From: RGIG5612 sp964528825
GTDB lineage: Bacteria > Bacillota > Clostridia > Lachnospirales > Lachnospiraceae
Length of the DNA stretch: 5,868 bases
Assembly (NCBI GenBank): GCA_964528825.1
Contig: CAZGVB010000063.1
Location: forward strand, 1 to 5,868
Direction of reading: 5' to 3'
Of this stretch, positions 1 through 5,758 are shown one piece after another (the first letter of the stretch is position 1; each line of letters starts with the position of its first letter). A program made the translations under genes and the position numbers. The notes below the pieces were generated by a model. It was not told the origin of the DNA and did no database searches. It worked only from the letters and a program-made list of their open reading frames with translations.

Positions 1-13
1 CAAAATTTTTTAG

Positions 14-87
14 CGTCCCTGGGCGGATTCGAACCGCCGGCCTTTCGCTTAGGAGGCGAACGCTCTATCCTGCTGAGCTACAGAGAC
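14..87 (-). tRNA. tRNA-Arg (anticodon CCT)
   Basis: Read on the minus strand this folds into a complete 74-base cloverleaf. The 7-bp acceptor stem (GTCTCTG with CAGGGAC) has one U-G wobble. The D stem is GCTC/GAGC, the anticodon stem TTCGC/GCGAA with loop CTCCTAA, the variable loop 5 bases (AGGCC), and the T stem GGCGG/CCGCC with loop TTCGAAT. The anticodon CCT (plus-strand 51-53) reads the AGG arginine codon. The discriminator base is G. CCA is not encoded, so it must be added after transcription. Transcription runs leftwards out of the window, and no terminator is visible before the edge, so further genes may follow in the same transcript. Minor arginine tRNA genes are known integration sites, but no second copy of its 3' end occurs in this window. 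Confidence 0.97.
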
Positions 88-145
88 AATTATGAGATTT
101 CTGCAATCGTATGCGATCATTTACGCAACGATGACCGCATTTCGT

Positions 146-174
146 ATTCTACAATATTATCTCATGAAATTCAA
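146..174 (-). promoter_or_regulatory. sigma-A-type promoter of the tRNA-Arg gene
   Basis: On the minus strand there is a -35 box TTGAAT (169-174, 4 of 6 consensus matches) and a -10 box TAGAAT (146-151, 5 of 6) separated by exactly 17 bases. Transcription would start near position 138-140, leaving a leader of about 50 bases that RNase processing would remove. Orientation and distance fit the tRNA gene, the only minus-strand gene downstream in the window. The assignment rests on consensus match and position only. Confidence 0.65.
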
Positions 175-196
175 TTGATAATTTCAGGTGCGTCAC

Positions 197-226
197 GTCA
201 CTGTAGGCGATCACCCCTGCAGTGAC
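197..226. other. strong intergenic hairpin
   Basis: Bases 197-207 (GTCACTGTAGG) pair with 216-226 (CCTGCAGTGAC) to form an 11-bp stem with a single G-T wobble and an 8-base loop. No T-run follows on either strand, so it is not an obvious terminator. It lies just upstream of the tRNA promoter, in the minus-strand sense, and directly left of a second, smaller hairpin. Its right arm belongs to the dispersed repeat described separately. It could be a structured repeat, a protein-binding palindrome or part of a small RNA; the sequence alone does not decide. Confidence 0.6.
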
Positions 227-256
227 AATCGGCATACAGCCGATATATTTTTATCG
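206..256. repeat. dispersed intergenic repeat, copy 1
   Basis: The core GGCGATCACCCCTGCAGTGAC (206-226, joined here from two shorter blocks) recurs with three differences at 1976-1995. Similarity continues past the core: both copies have a GCA..AC segment, then GATATA, then TTTTATCG at the far end, so roughly 50 bases align with small gaps. This copy contains the right arm of the 197-226 hairpin and the whole of the small 228-244 hairpin. Both copies lie in non-coding gaps in the same orientation, which fits a genome-wide interspersed repeat family. I do not recognise a named family. Confidence 0.55.
228..254 (+). terminator. weak terminator-like hairpin
   Basis: ATCGGC (228-233) pairs with GCCGAT (239-244) around the 5-base loop ATACA, followed by ATATTTTTAT. 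The shape is that of a short rho-independent terminator on the plus strand. No plus-strand gene precedes it in the window. It would therefore serve either a small RNA starting after about position 90 or readthrough from further left, or it is simply part of the repeat element. The 6-bp stem is short, so confidence is modest. Confidence 0.35.
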
Positions 257-322
257 CAAAAACGCAGGACAGCATATAAAATAGAAATAATAGACGGCGT
301 AAGGAAAGAATTGCAGATAACA

Positions 323-399
323 TATAGCATATAAGATACGGCATATAGGATGTAAGCTATAGGATATAGGACAAAAAATATAGGATATAGGATATAGGC
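323..399. repeat. degenerate 7-base tandem repeat array (TATAGGA)
   Basis: Eleven consecutive 7-base units fit one register from 323. Those at 344, 358, 365, 379, 386 and 393 begin with perfect TATAGG. Those at 323 (TATAGCA), 330 (TATAAGA), 337 (TACGGCA) and 351 (TGTAAGC) are degenerate, and 372 (CAAAAAA) has decayed fully. All perfect units are separated by 7 or 14 bases. The array ends 46 bases before the start of the kinase gene and probably occupies its promoter/leader region. Related but off-phase CATATAA words occur at 274 and 417. The minus-strand open frame across the array, with repeated LYPI-like peptides, is a by-product of the repeat. Confidence 0.8.
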
Positions 400-445
400 T
401 AAGCGCTGCAGACAGCATATAAGATGCGTGCGCATGGAGAAAAAG

Positions 446-967
446 ATGAAGAATATAACCATGATAGGAGCGCCCTCAAGCGGCAAGTCGACTGTAGGTA
501 TATTGCTCGCAAAAAGACTTGGGATGGGATTTACAGATCTGGATATCCTGATACAGCAAAGGACGGGAAAGCTGCTTAAGGAGATCATATCACAGCAGGG
601 CATAGAGGCTTTTTTGAATATCGAGGAAATGACAGCATGTTCACTGGATGTGAAAAACTCTATAATCGCACCCGGAGGATCGATCTGCTACGGAGCCAAG
701 GCGATGAGGCATCTAAAGGAGATATCCACGGTGATCTATCTGTATATCTCATATGATGAAATGCTCAAAAGGATCGGAGATGTGACCGATCGGGGTGTGA
801 TCATCCCGAAAGGATATACTCTGAAAGATCTGTATGACGAACGTGCGGAGCTCTATGAAAAATACGCAGATATAACGATAGATGAGACCGGAAAGGATGC
901 GGGTCTGGTGGTTGATGAGATAAGAGCCTTGATGAATGCAACTTTCTGTGATACTGCCATAAAGTAA
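446..967 (+). CDS. shikimate kinase family P-loop kinase
   Basis: A 173-residue cytoplasmic small-molecule kinase of the shikimate kinase fold, the length typical of AroK. I start it at ATG 446 because GGAG (436-439) sits 6 bases upstream. GTG 428 and ATG 434 are in frame but lack a ribosome site. Numbered from this start, Walker A is GAPSSGKST (8-16) and the D-x-D pair after strand 2 is D31/D33. A GGS (77-79) stands where shikimate kinases have GGG. The lid arginine is R116, and R133 in R-x-x-LY corresponds to the C-terminal substrate arginine. The conserved F-R-x-x-E motif, whose Arg binds the shikimate carboxylate, reads F56-L57-N58-I59-E60, so that Arg is missing. ATP binding is well supported. 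Shikimate as the substrate (the fifth chorismate-pathway step) is uncertain, and no other aro gene is present. Databases would probably label it shikimate kinase. Confidence 0.85.
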   Translation: MKNITMIGAPSSGKSTVGILLAKRLGMGFTDLDILIQQRTGKLLKEIISQQGIEAFLNIEEMTACSLDVKNSIIAPGGSICYGAKAMRHLKEISTVIYLYISYDEMLKRIGDVTDRGVIIPKGYTLKDLYDERAELYEKYADITIDETGKDAGLVVDEIRALMNATFCDTAIK

Positions 968-992
968 AATCTGATACTGCCGCATAGAAAAA

Positions 993-1015
993 TAAGATAT
1001 TCTATATATATCTTA
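993..1015. promoter_or_regulatory. AT-rich palindrome upstream of the SDR gene
   Basis: TAAGATAT (993-1000) is the perfect inverted complement of ATATCTTA (1008-1015), with a 7-base AT-rich spacer. It lies 26 bases before the SDR start codon, in the 74-base gap between the two plus-strand genes. It could be an operator overlapping a promoter, or a weak hairpin between co-transcribed genes. No T-run follows, and I see no convincing -35/-10 pair. The AT richness makes a chance palindrome possible. Confidence 0.3.
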
Positions 1016-1041
1016 ATGCTCGAATAGCGAGGTATCATAAA

Positions 1042-1806
1042 ATGAAAACGATCAATGAAAAATTGGATTTTACCGGAAAGACTATTATTGTCACGGGAGG
1101 ATACAGAGGCATAGGTCTCGGTATTACGAAAAGCTTTGTACAGGCAGGTGCAAATGTTGCCATATGCGGCAGAAATGCACAAGCAGGAGAGGCAGTTGCG
1201 AAAGAATTGCGTGAGGGTGGTGCGGATTGCAGATTTTATGCCGCCGATGTTACAAAATGCGATGATATCGAAAGATTTGTGGATGCGGTAGTCAAGGATT
1301 TCGGCAAGATAGACGTGCTTATAAACAATGCCGGGATAACGGATCATACACCTTCGGAAAAGGTCACGGAGGAGGCTTATGACAGGCTCATGAATACCAA
1401 TCTCAAGGGGGCCTTCTTCATGAGTAATGCAGTCGCAAAGCATATGATCGCGGATAAGATAAAGGGAAGTATAGTTATCATATCTTCAATGAGTGCTTTC
1501 GTTGTAAATATACCGCAGCGCCAGGCTATATATAATATGTCAAAAGCAGCACTATGTGCTATGACTCAGAGCATGGCTGTCGAATGGGCAGAGCATGGCA
1601 TCAGAGTAAATGCTATCTGTCCGGGATATATATTGACCGAGATGCATGTGGCTGAGTTGTCGGATAAATGGCTGAGCATGACGCCTATGGGTCACTTTGG
1701 CGAAACAGAGGATGTAGGCGCTCTGGCTCTTTTCCTTGCATCTGACGCTGCATCTTATATGACGGGTGCAAAGGTAATGATAGACGGCGGATACAGCTGT
1801 ATCTGA
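1042..1806 (+). CDS. SDR family oxidoreductase (polyol/ketose reductase-like)
   Basis: A 254-residue classical short-chain dehydrogenase, the usual full length, predicted to be a soluble NAD(P)(H)-dependent oxidoreductase acting on a carbonyl or alcohol. Features in order: cofactor glycine motif TGGYRGIG (18-25), D69 contacting the adenine ring, NNAG (95-98), structural/catalytic N120, catalytic S149 in ISSMS, then Y164 and K168 in YNMSK, a PG segment after strand 6 (194-195), and the C-terminal DGG (248-250). The end of strand 2 reads CGRN with Arg44 and no acidic residue, which favours NADP(H) over NAD(H). The stretch ISSMS...VNIPQ..Q..YN.SKAA resembles gluconate 5-dehydrogenase, mannitol and sorbose reductase-type SDRs more than FabG, so a sugar or polyol substrate is a reasonable inference, not a demonstration. 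GCGAGG (1027-1032) is a spaced but acceptable ribosome site. It follows the kinase gene by 74 bases and may share its transcript. Confidence 0.92.
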   Translation: MKTINEKLDFTGKTIIVTGGYRGIGLGITKSFVQAGANVAICGRNAQAGEAVAKELREGGADCRFYAADVTKCDDIERFVDAVVKDFGKIDVLINNAGITDHTPSEKVTEEAYDRLMNTNLKGAFFMSNAVAKHMIADKIKGSIVIISSMSAFVVNIPQRQAIYNMSKAALCAMTQSMAVEWAEHGIRVNAICPGYILTEMHVAELSDKWLSMTPMGHFGETEDVGALALFLASDAASYMTGAKVMIDGGYSCI

Positions 1807-1828
1807 AAATGATAAGACTATAGATGAC

Positions 1829-1871
1829 AAAAAGCAGCAGCCTTACCCGGATAAAAGGTAAGGCTGTTGTT
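1829..1871. terminator. probable bidirectional rho-independent terminator
   Basis: A 14-bp stem (1834-1847 with 1857-1870, including two G-T wobbles) encloses a 9-base loop. It starts 28 bases after the SDR stop codon. Read on the minus strand the stem is followed directly by TTTTT (complement of 1829-1833), a textbook terminator for the phosphate operon arriving from the right. Read on the plus strand the tail is GTTGTTAGATATTGTT, a poorer U-tract that still probably suffices behind so strong a stem. Its position between convergent genes fits a shared terminator. Confidence 0.8.
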
Positions 1872-1938
1872 AGATATTGTTAAGCGATATTGTCACCATA
1901 AAAGGTCAAGCGGAGATTTCAGTTGGCATATCTCACAC

Positions 1939-2008
1939 GTGCAGTACTAAAAATTGTCTGGATGAAAGATTTGCCGGCGATTACCCTACAGTGACCATGT
2001 GCAGTACT
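1939..2008. repeat. 10-base direct repeat at 60-base interval
   Basis: GTGCAGTACT occurs at 1939-1948 and again at 1999-2008, exactly 60 bases apart in the convergent intergenic gap (1872-2036). No gene is visible in this gap. The second copy lies inside the dispersed repeat and contains the self-complementary CAGTACTG. The pair may mark the edges of an inserted repeat unit or a tandem duplication that has since diverged. Confidence 0.45.
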
Positions 2009-2025
2009 GATATAACATTTTATCG
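1976..2025. repeat. dispersed intergenic repeat, copy 2
   Basis: GGCGATTACCCTACAGTGAC (1976-1995) matches the core at 206-226 with two substitutions and one missing base. The downstream part (GCA-TAC, GATATA, TTTTATCG ending at 2025) also aligns with copy 1. Unlike copy 1 it has no left arm GTCACTGTAGG, so the 11-bp hairpin cannot form here. It lies just beyond the stop codon of the sensor kinase gene, before the shared terminator. Confidence 0.55.
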
Positions 2026-2036
2026 ATAAGATACCG

Positions 2037-3686
2037 CTAAAATGTTACGGTAATAGTAGTGCCCTTTCCAGGGATACTGTCTATACCTATCTTGCCATGA
2101 TGATATTGCACGGCATGCTTGACTATGGATAGTCCCAGTCCGGTGCCGCCTGACTGCCTTGAATGGCTCTTGTCTACACGGTAGAATCTCTCGAAGATCT
2201 TGTCCTTATGCTCAGGCGATATGCCTATGCCTGTATCGGCAACGGAAAGTCTGACCTTGTCGCCCTCCTTTGAAGTAGTCACATCAACCGTTCCGCCGGG
2301 CTCGGTATATTTGATCGCATTGTCACAAAGATTATATATGATCTCATAAAGGAGTCTTCTCACCCCGTTCATGACACATTCATCTCCGCTGTATGAAAGG
2401 GAGATGTCTTTTTGACTTGCGGCATTTGAAAGTGTCTCGCAGACCTCTTTTGCAAGCTCCTTTAAAGAGACATCTTCACATGGCATCTCGACACCCTCAT
2501 CAAGCTGTGAGAGCCTTATGATATCGTCAATAAGGCTTACCAGTCTTGTGGCCTCTTTGCGGATGCGCTTTGTAAATTCGGGGATATCTTCTTCCTTTAC
2601 TATGCCGTTCTCCAACAGCTCCGCAGATCCGATGATCGATTGCAGAGGTGTCTTCAGCTCATGAGAGACATTTGCGGTAAATTCGCGGCGGTTGCGCTCC
2701 GCGTTGACCTGCTCTGTGATATCGAAGGCAAGTATGACCATGCCGTGAACGGATGCATTATCTGAATCGATACGGGTCAGATCAAATTGATATACAAGGC
2801 CGTCTCTTCTGTCACGAAATGATGCATGACCCTGCGAGGAGGCATCCTGCAGTGCAAGTCTCATATCCTGTTTGCGGTCAATAGTCAATATATCATCACC
2901 GATACAATCCTTTGAGGTGCTGAAGAGAGTCATGGCGGCGGGATTGATGCTGATTATCCTGCCTGTACCGTCTAAAAGCACCAGGGCTTCCTTCATATTG
3001 CCGGTGATCTGATCAAATTCATCCTGCTTTTGTTTCAGCGTGCGCAGCTGGCTTTTTATCTCCTGATGCTGGTCCTGAATACGGTGAAGCAGCGGCGAGA
3101 GCTCCTCATATGAGTCATTCTCTAATGGTTCCTCAAGATTCAGCTGATTTAACGGCTCCACTATGCGCTTTGCCGCATGATGGGCTATCAATGCGGAAAT
3201 TATGATGGCAATGACCATGACGATGCATATGGGCCTTAGAAGGCTCAGCATCAAAAGGATGATCGTTGCACGGCTAACGGATATTCTCAGTACGGTTCCG
3301 TCGGACAGACGCTCCGCCCGGTAGATAGTCTGCTCCATAAGTGTCGCGGATCTGCGGACACTGCTGCCGCTGCCGGACTCAAGAGCTTCCTTGAACTCTT
3401 CACGATCGGCATGATTCTCCATTGAAGAGGAATCAGCCTGATTGTCAAAGAGTACTGAGCCGTCCGCATCTATCCATGTGATACGATATCTGTCGGAATC
3501 AAGGCCATCCAGATATTCTGTTCCGAACTTTTCCACGGCATGCGCGGCCAGCTTCAGTTCATCCTCTAGCTGTGTCTGCTGCAGCTTTCCGAAATAGGGA
3601 TACAGCACGCCTACTATAATGGCAATACTTACGACCAATACCGCTCCTGCTACGGCAAGTATGGATCTGAAAATTTTACCTGTCAT
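2037..3686 (-). CDS. phoR: PhoR-type phosphate sensor histidine kinase
   Basis: A 549-residue membrane sensor kinase, PhoR-like in layout. Transmembrane segment 1 (about 8-30) is followed by an extracytoplasmic sensor of about 105 residues with a PDC/PAS-like WIDADG (71-76) and ENH-DR segment. Segment 2 spans about 142-168, then comes a degenerate HAMP/coiled-coil linker (about 170-225) and a cytoplasmic PAS domain (about 226-325). The dimerisation domain has SHELKTP with phospho-acceptor H342. The ATPase domain has N-box N452/N456, G1 box DTGIG (484-488), F box (498-501) and G2 box GGTGLGLS (513-520). All catalytic motifs are intact. It should phosphorylate the adjacent regulator, probably under phosphate limitation and restrained by PhoU and the Pst transporter. 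ATG 3686 is preceded by GGAGG at 6 bases. It overlaps the regulator gene by 11 bases. Pairing and signal are inferred from family and context. Confidence 0.93.
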   Translation of the reverse strand: MTGKIFRSILAVAGAVLVVSIAIIVGVLYPYFGKLQQTQLEDELKLAAHAVEKFGTEYLDGLDSDRYRITWIDADGSVLFDNQADSSSMENHADREEFKEALESGSGSSVRRSATLMEQTIYRAERLSDGTVLRISVSRATIILLMLSLLRPICIVMVIAIIISALIAHHAAKRIVEPLNQLNLEEPLENDSYEELSPLLHRIQDQHQEIKSQLRTLKQKQDEFDQITGNMKEALVLLDGTGRIISINPAAMTLFSTSKDCIGDDILTIDRKQDMRLALQDASSQGHASFRDRRDGLVYQFDLTRIDSDNASVHGMVILAFDITEQVNAERNRREFTANVSHELKTPLQSIIGSAELLENGIVKEEDIPEFTKRIRKEATRLVSLIDDIIRLSQLDEGVEMPCEDVSLKELAKEVCETLSNAASQKDISLSYSGDECVMNGVRRLLYEIIYNLCDNAIKYTEPGGTVDVTTSKEGDKVRLSVADTGIGISPEHKDKIFERFYRVDKSHSRQSGGTGLGLSIVKHAVQYHHGKIGIDSIPGKGTTITVTF

Positions 3687-4356
3687 CTTTTGCCTCCAAA
3701 CGGTAGCCTACATTGCGTACCGTTTCAATATACGCACCATAGCTGCCAAGCTTCTGGCGAAGAGTACGTATATGAGAATCAAGCGTACGGGAATCTCCCA
3801 TATAATCGGTCTCCCATACGGCTGAAAATAAGTTCTGCCTTGTAAATACAGTGCCCGGATGCTTCAGAAACATACATAGCAGCTCAAATTCCTTGTATGT
3901 GAGGACAATGCGCTTGCCGTCCGCTGTCACCGTGCGTTGTTCGAGGTCCACGGTAAGAGCGCCGAGCTTTAAGAGCTTATCGTCATTGTTGTGGCCTGTA
4001 CGTCGCAGCACGGCCTTTACACGGGAGACCATTTCCATCACACTGAACGGCTTTACTATATAGTCATCAGCTCCCAGGTCAAGCCCCATGATACGGTCAT
4101 ATTCCTGACCCTTGGCGGTAGCGAGAATGATCGGTATGTCATGATATTCCACAGATTCCTTCAGCTTTGTCAGGATAGTGATGCCGTCCGGTCCCGGAAG
4201 CATCACATCCAAAAGGATAAGATCCGGCTTCTCTTCTCTTAGGGCCTCCATGCATGAAGTGCCGTCTTCAAAGCCCTTTGTCTCAAATCCGGCAGATTTC
4301 AATGCATAAAGCTCTATATCACGAATACTGCTGTCATCTTCTACACACCAGATCAC
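3676..4356 (-). CDS. phoP: PhoB/PhoP-family response regulator
   Basis: A 226-residue OmpR/PhoB-type transcription factor of normal length. The N-terminal receiver domain (about 1-118) has the acidic pocket E6-D7-D8, phospho-acceptor D50 in LLDVMLPG, switch T80 and conserved K102 in VKPF. The C-terminal winged-helix DNA-binding domain (about 127-222) has the LTYKEFELL segment (152-160), the recognition-helix region SRTLDSHIRTLRQKLG (189-204) and the NVGYRL wing (215-220). Phosphorylated by the neighbouring PhoR-type kinase, it would bind Pho-box repeats to activate phosphate-starvation genes. The start is GTG at 4356, the only non-ATG start in the operon. It overlaps the phoU stop as GTGA and has GGAG 5 bases upstream within phoU. 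phoP (Bacillus naming) and phoB are both reasonable symbols; the phosphate role is inferred mainly from its place in the pst operon. Confidence 0.93.
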   Translation of the reverse strand: MIWCVEDDSSIRDIELYALKSAGFETKGFEDGTSCMEALREEKPDLILLDVMLPGPDGITILTKLKESVEYHDIPIILATAKGQEYDRIMGLDLGADDYIVKPFSVMEMVSRVKAVLRRTGHNNDDKLLKLGALTVDLEQRTVTADGKRIVLTYKEFELLCMFLKHPGTVFTRQNLFSAVWETDYMGDSRTLDSHIRTLRQKLGSYGAYIETVRNVGYRLEAKDDR

Positions 4357-5006
4357 GAAAGCTCCCCCTTATGTTCTCCTGTGACGGAATAGATAACCCA
4401 TTCCGCAATATTTGTCGCATGATCTCCTATACGCTCAAAATACTTTGAGATCATCAAAAGGTCAAGAGCAAATTCTCCGTCGTTAGGACATTTTGAGATA
4501 TGATCGATCAGAGATTTCTTTATCTTTGTAAAATAGTCATCAACAATATCGTCTCTGTCAATGACTGCCTGAGCAAGCTCGGTGTCCTTCTTTACAAAAG
4601 CATCTACGCTGGAGGTGACCATTCCTATGGTCTCGTGAGCCATCTCCTCGATCATTCCCATATCAGCCGACGTGCGCCCTCCCAGATATGTCACTATCTC
4701 TGCGATATCTTCGGCCTGGTCGCCTATACGCTCCATATCGGTGATCATTTTCAAGGCAGAGGATATAAGTCTAAGGTCACGCGCTACAGGCTGCTGATGC
4801 AGCAGCAGCTTCATGCAGAGACTCTCTATCTCCCGTTCCATCTGGTCAATGGTATATCCGTTTGCCACTACCTCGCCGGCAAGCTTAAGGTCAGCATGTG
4901 TCAGAGCTTTTACGGCAGAGGATATGGCATCCTCGCACATAGCTCCCATTTCTATAATTTTTCTGTCCAGCTCAAAAAGCTGCTCATCAAATCTGTTTCT
5001 CATCAT
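4353..5006 (-). CDS. phoU: phosphate signalling regulator PhoU
   Basis: A 217-residue, mostly helical cytoplasmic protein, the usual PhoU length, made of two homologous three-helix halves. Each half ends with the metal-binding signature: ERIGDQAEDIAE (92-103) and ERIGDHATNIAE (191-202). PhoU inhibits phosphate uptake and signalling when phosphate is plentiful, by contacting the PstB transporter and the PAS region of the PhoR kinase, in the best-studied systems. The gene sits between pstB and the two-component genes, overlapping pstB by 4 bases (ATGA) and the regulator by 4 (GTGA), which fits that role. I use the first of two adjacent ATG codons (5006 and 5003). AGGAAGG lies 5 bases upstream of the first, and that choice gives the ATGA overlap. 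Confidence 0.97.
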   Translation of the reverse strand: MMRNRFDEQLFELDRKIIEMGAMCEDAISSAVKALTHADLKLAGEVVANGYTIDQMEREIESLCMKLLLHQQPVARDLRLISSALKMITDMERIGDQAEDIAEIVTYLGGRTSADMGMIEEMAHETIGMVTSSVDAFVKKDTELAQAVIDRDDIVDDYFTKIKKSLIDHISKCPNDGEFALDLLMISKYFERIGDHATNIAEWVIYSVTGEHKGELS

Positions 5007-5758
5007 CCAAACCTTCCTGTAATATAGTCCTCTGTACGTTTATCCTTAGGAGTCGAGAAGATATCGTCTGTCTTGCCGAACTCAACAAGCTCTCCGAGCA
5101 GGAAAAATGCCGTATAATCGGAGACACGCACCGCCTGCTGCATATTGTGAGTGACCATGACGATGGTATAATTCTCCTTGAGCTCCATTACCAATTCCTC
5201 GATACGGGATGTTGAAATGGGATCGAGAGCCGATGTAGGCTCATCCATCAAAAGGACCTTCGGTTCTACCGCAAGAGCTCTTGCTATGCAAAGCCTTTGC
5301 TGCTGGCCTCCGGAAAGCCCGAGGGCATTTTTCTTAAGTCTGTCCTTGACCTCGTCCCATATCGCAGCACCCTTGAGGGAACGCTCCACGATCTCATCTA
5401 AGGCAACCTTGTTCTTTATGCCGTGAGTGCGGGGGCCGTAAGCGATATTGTCATATATGCTCATAGGAAAAGGATTGGGCTTTTGAAATACCATGCCGAT
5501 CTCTTTTCTCAGCTGTGTCACATCCACATCCTTTGCGAAGATATCCTTGCCTTCATATCTTATGTCGCCTGTGATCTTTACGCCCTGTATCAGGTCGTTC
5601 ATTCGGTTCAATGTCTTAAGAAATGTGGACTTTCCGCATCCTGACGGGCCTATAAAGGCCGTGATATTCTTTTCGGGGATATCTATATTTACATCGGTAA
5701 GCGCCTTATGATCACCGTACCAAAGGCACATATCCTTAACCGTGATGATATTATTCAT
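5003..5758 (-). CDS. pstB: phosphate ABC transporter ATP-binding protein PstB
   Basis: A 251-residue ABC ATPase, full length for PstB. It carries Walker A GPSGCGKST (37-45), Q-loop Q92 in VFQKPNPFP (a PstB hallmark), signature LSGGQQQR (148-155), Walker B VLLMDEP (168-174) with catalytic E173, D-loop SALD (176-179) and switch H204. NRMNDL after the P-loop and the C-terminal F..P...RTEDYITG.FG are also typical of PstB. It forms a dimer on the cytoplasmic face of PstC/PstA and hydrolyses ATP to import phosphate delivered by PstS. AAGGAGG (5764-5770) lies 5 bases before ATG 5758, inside the end of pstA, and the start overlaps the pstA stop as ATGA. No motif is missing. Confidence 0.98.
   Translation of the reverse strand: MNNIITVKDMCLWYGDHKALTDVNIDIPEKNITAFIGPSGCGKSTFLKTLNRMNDLIQGVKITGDIRYEGKDIFAKDVDVTQLRKEIGMVFQKPNPFPMSIYDNIAYGPRTHGIKNKVALDEIVERSLKGAAIWDEVKDRLKKNALGLSGGQQQRLCIARALAVEPKVLLMDEPTSALDPISTSRIEELVMELKENYTIVMVTHNMQQAVRVSDYTAFFLLGELVEFGKTDDIFSTPKDKRTEDYITGRFG

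Noticed and set aside
1..13. A/T run after the tRNA as a terminator
   Set aside because: On the minus strand the tRNA end is followed by a short A-run, then TTTTG at the edge, without an independent hairpin; too little sequence to support it.
14..87. Possible attachment site of an integrated element at the tRNA-Arg 3' end
   Set aside because: No integrase gene and no second copy of the tRNA 3' sequence is present, and the 3' end faces out of the window.
323..399. CRISPR array
   Set aside because: The repeat unit is only 7 bases with no spacers, so it is a simple tandem repeat.
211..603. Minus-strand open frame of 130 codons with repeated LYPI/ILYAV peptides
   Set aside because: It starts inside the kinase gene on the opposite strand and its repetitive part is a translation of the 7-base tandem array. 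It has no ribosome site and no recognisable domain.
853..1443. Minus-strand open frame of 196 codons spanning the end of the kinase gene and the first half of the SDR gene
   Set aside because: It is antisense to two genes with complete family motifs. Its translation is rich in Cys, Ile and Arg with no domain, as expected of a shadow frame.
1872..2036. Pho box or promoter serving the phosphate operon
   Set aside because: The gap lies downstream of the operon's last gene. I see no TT(A/T)ACA-like direct repeats with 11-base spacing; the operon promoter must lie beyond the right edge.
4500..5027. Plus-strand open frame of 175 codons opposite phoU
   Set aside because: PhoU is unmistakable on the other strand, and the antisense product shows no motif and no ribosome site. 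It is a by-product of codon bias.
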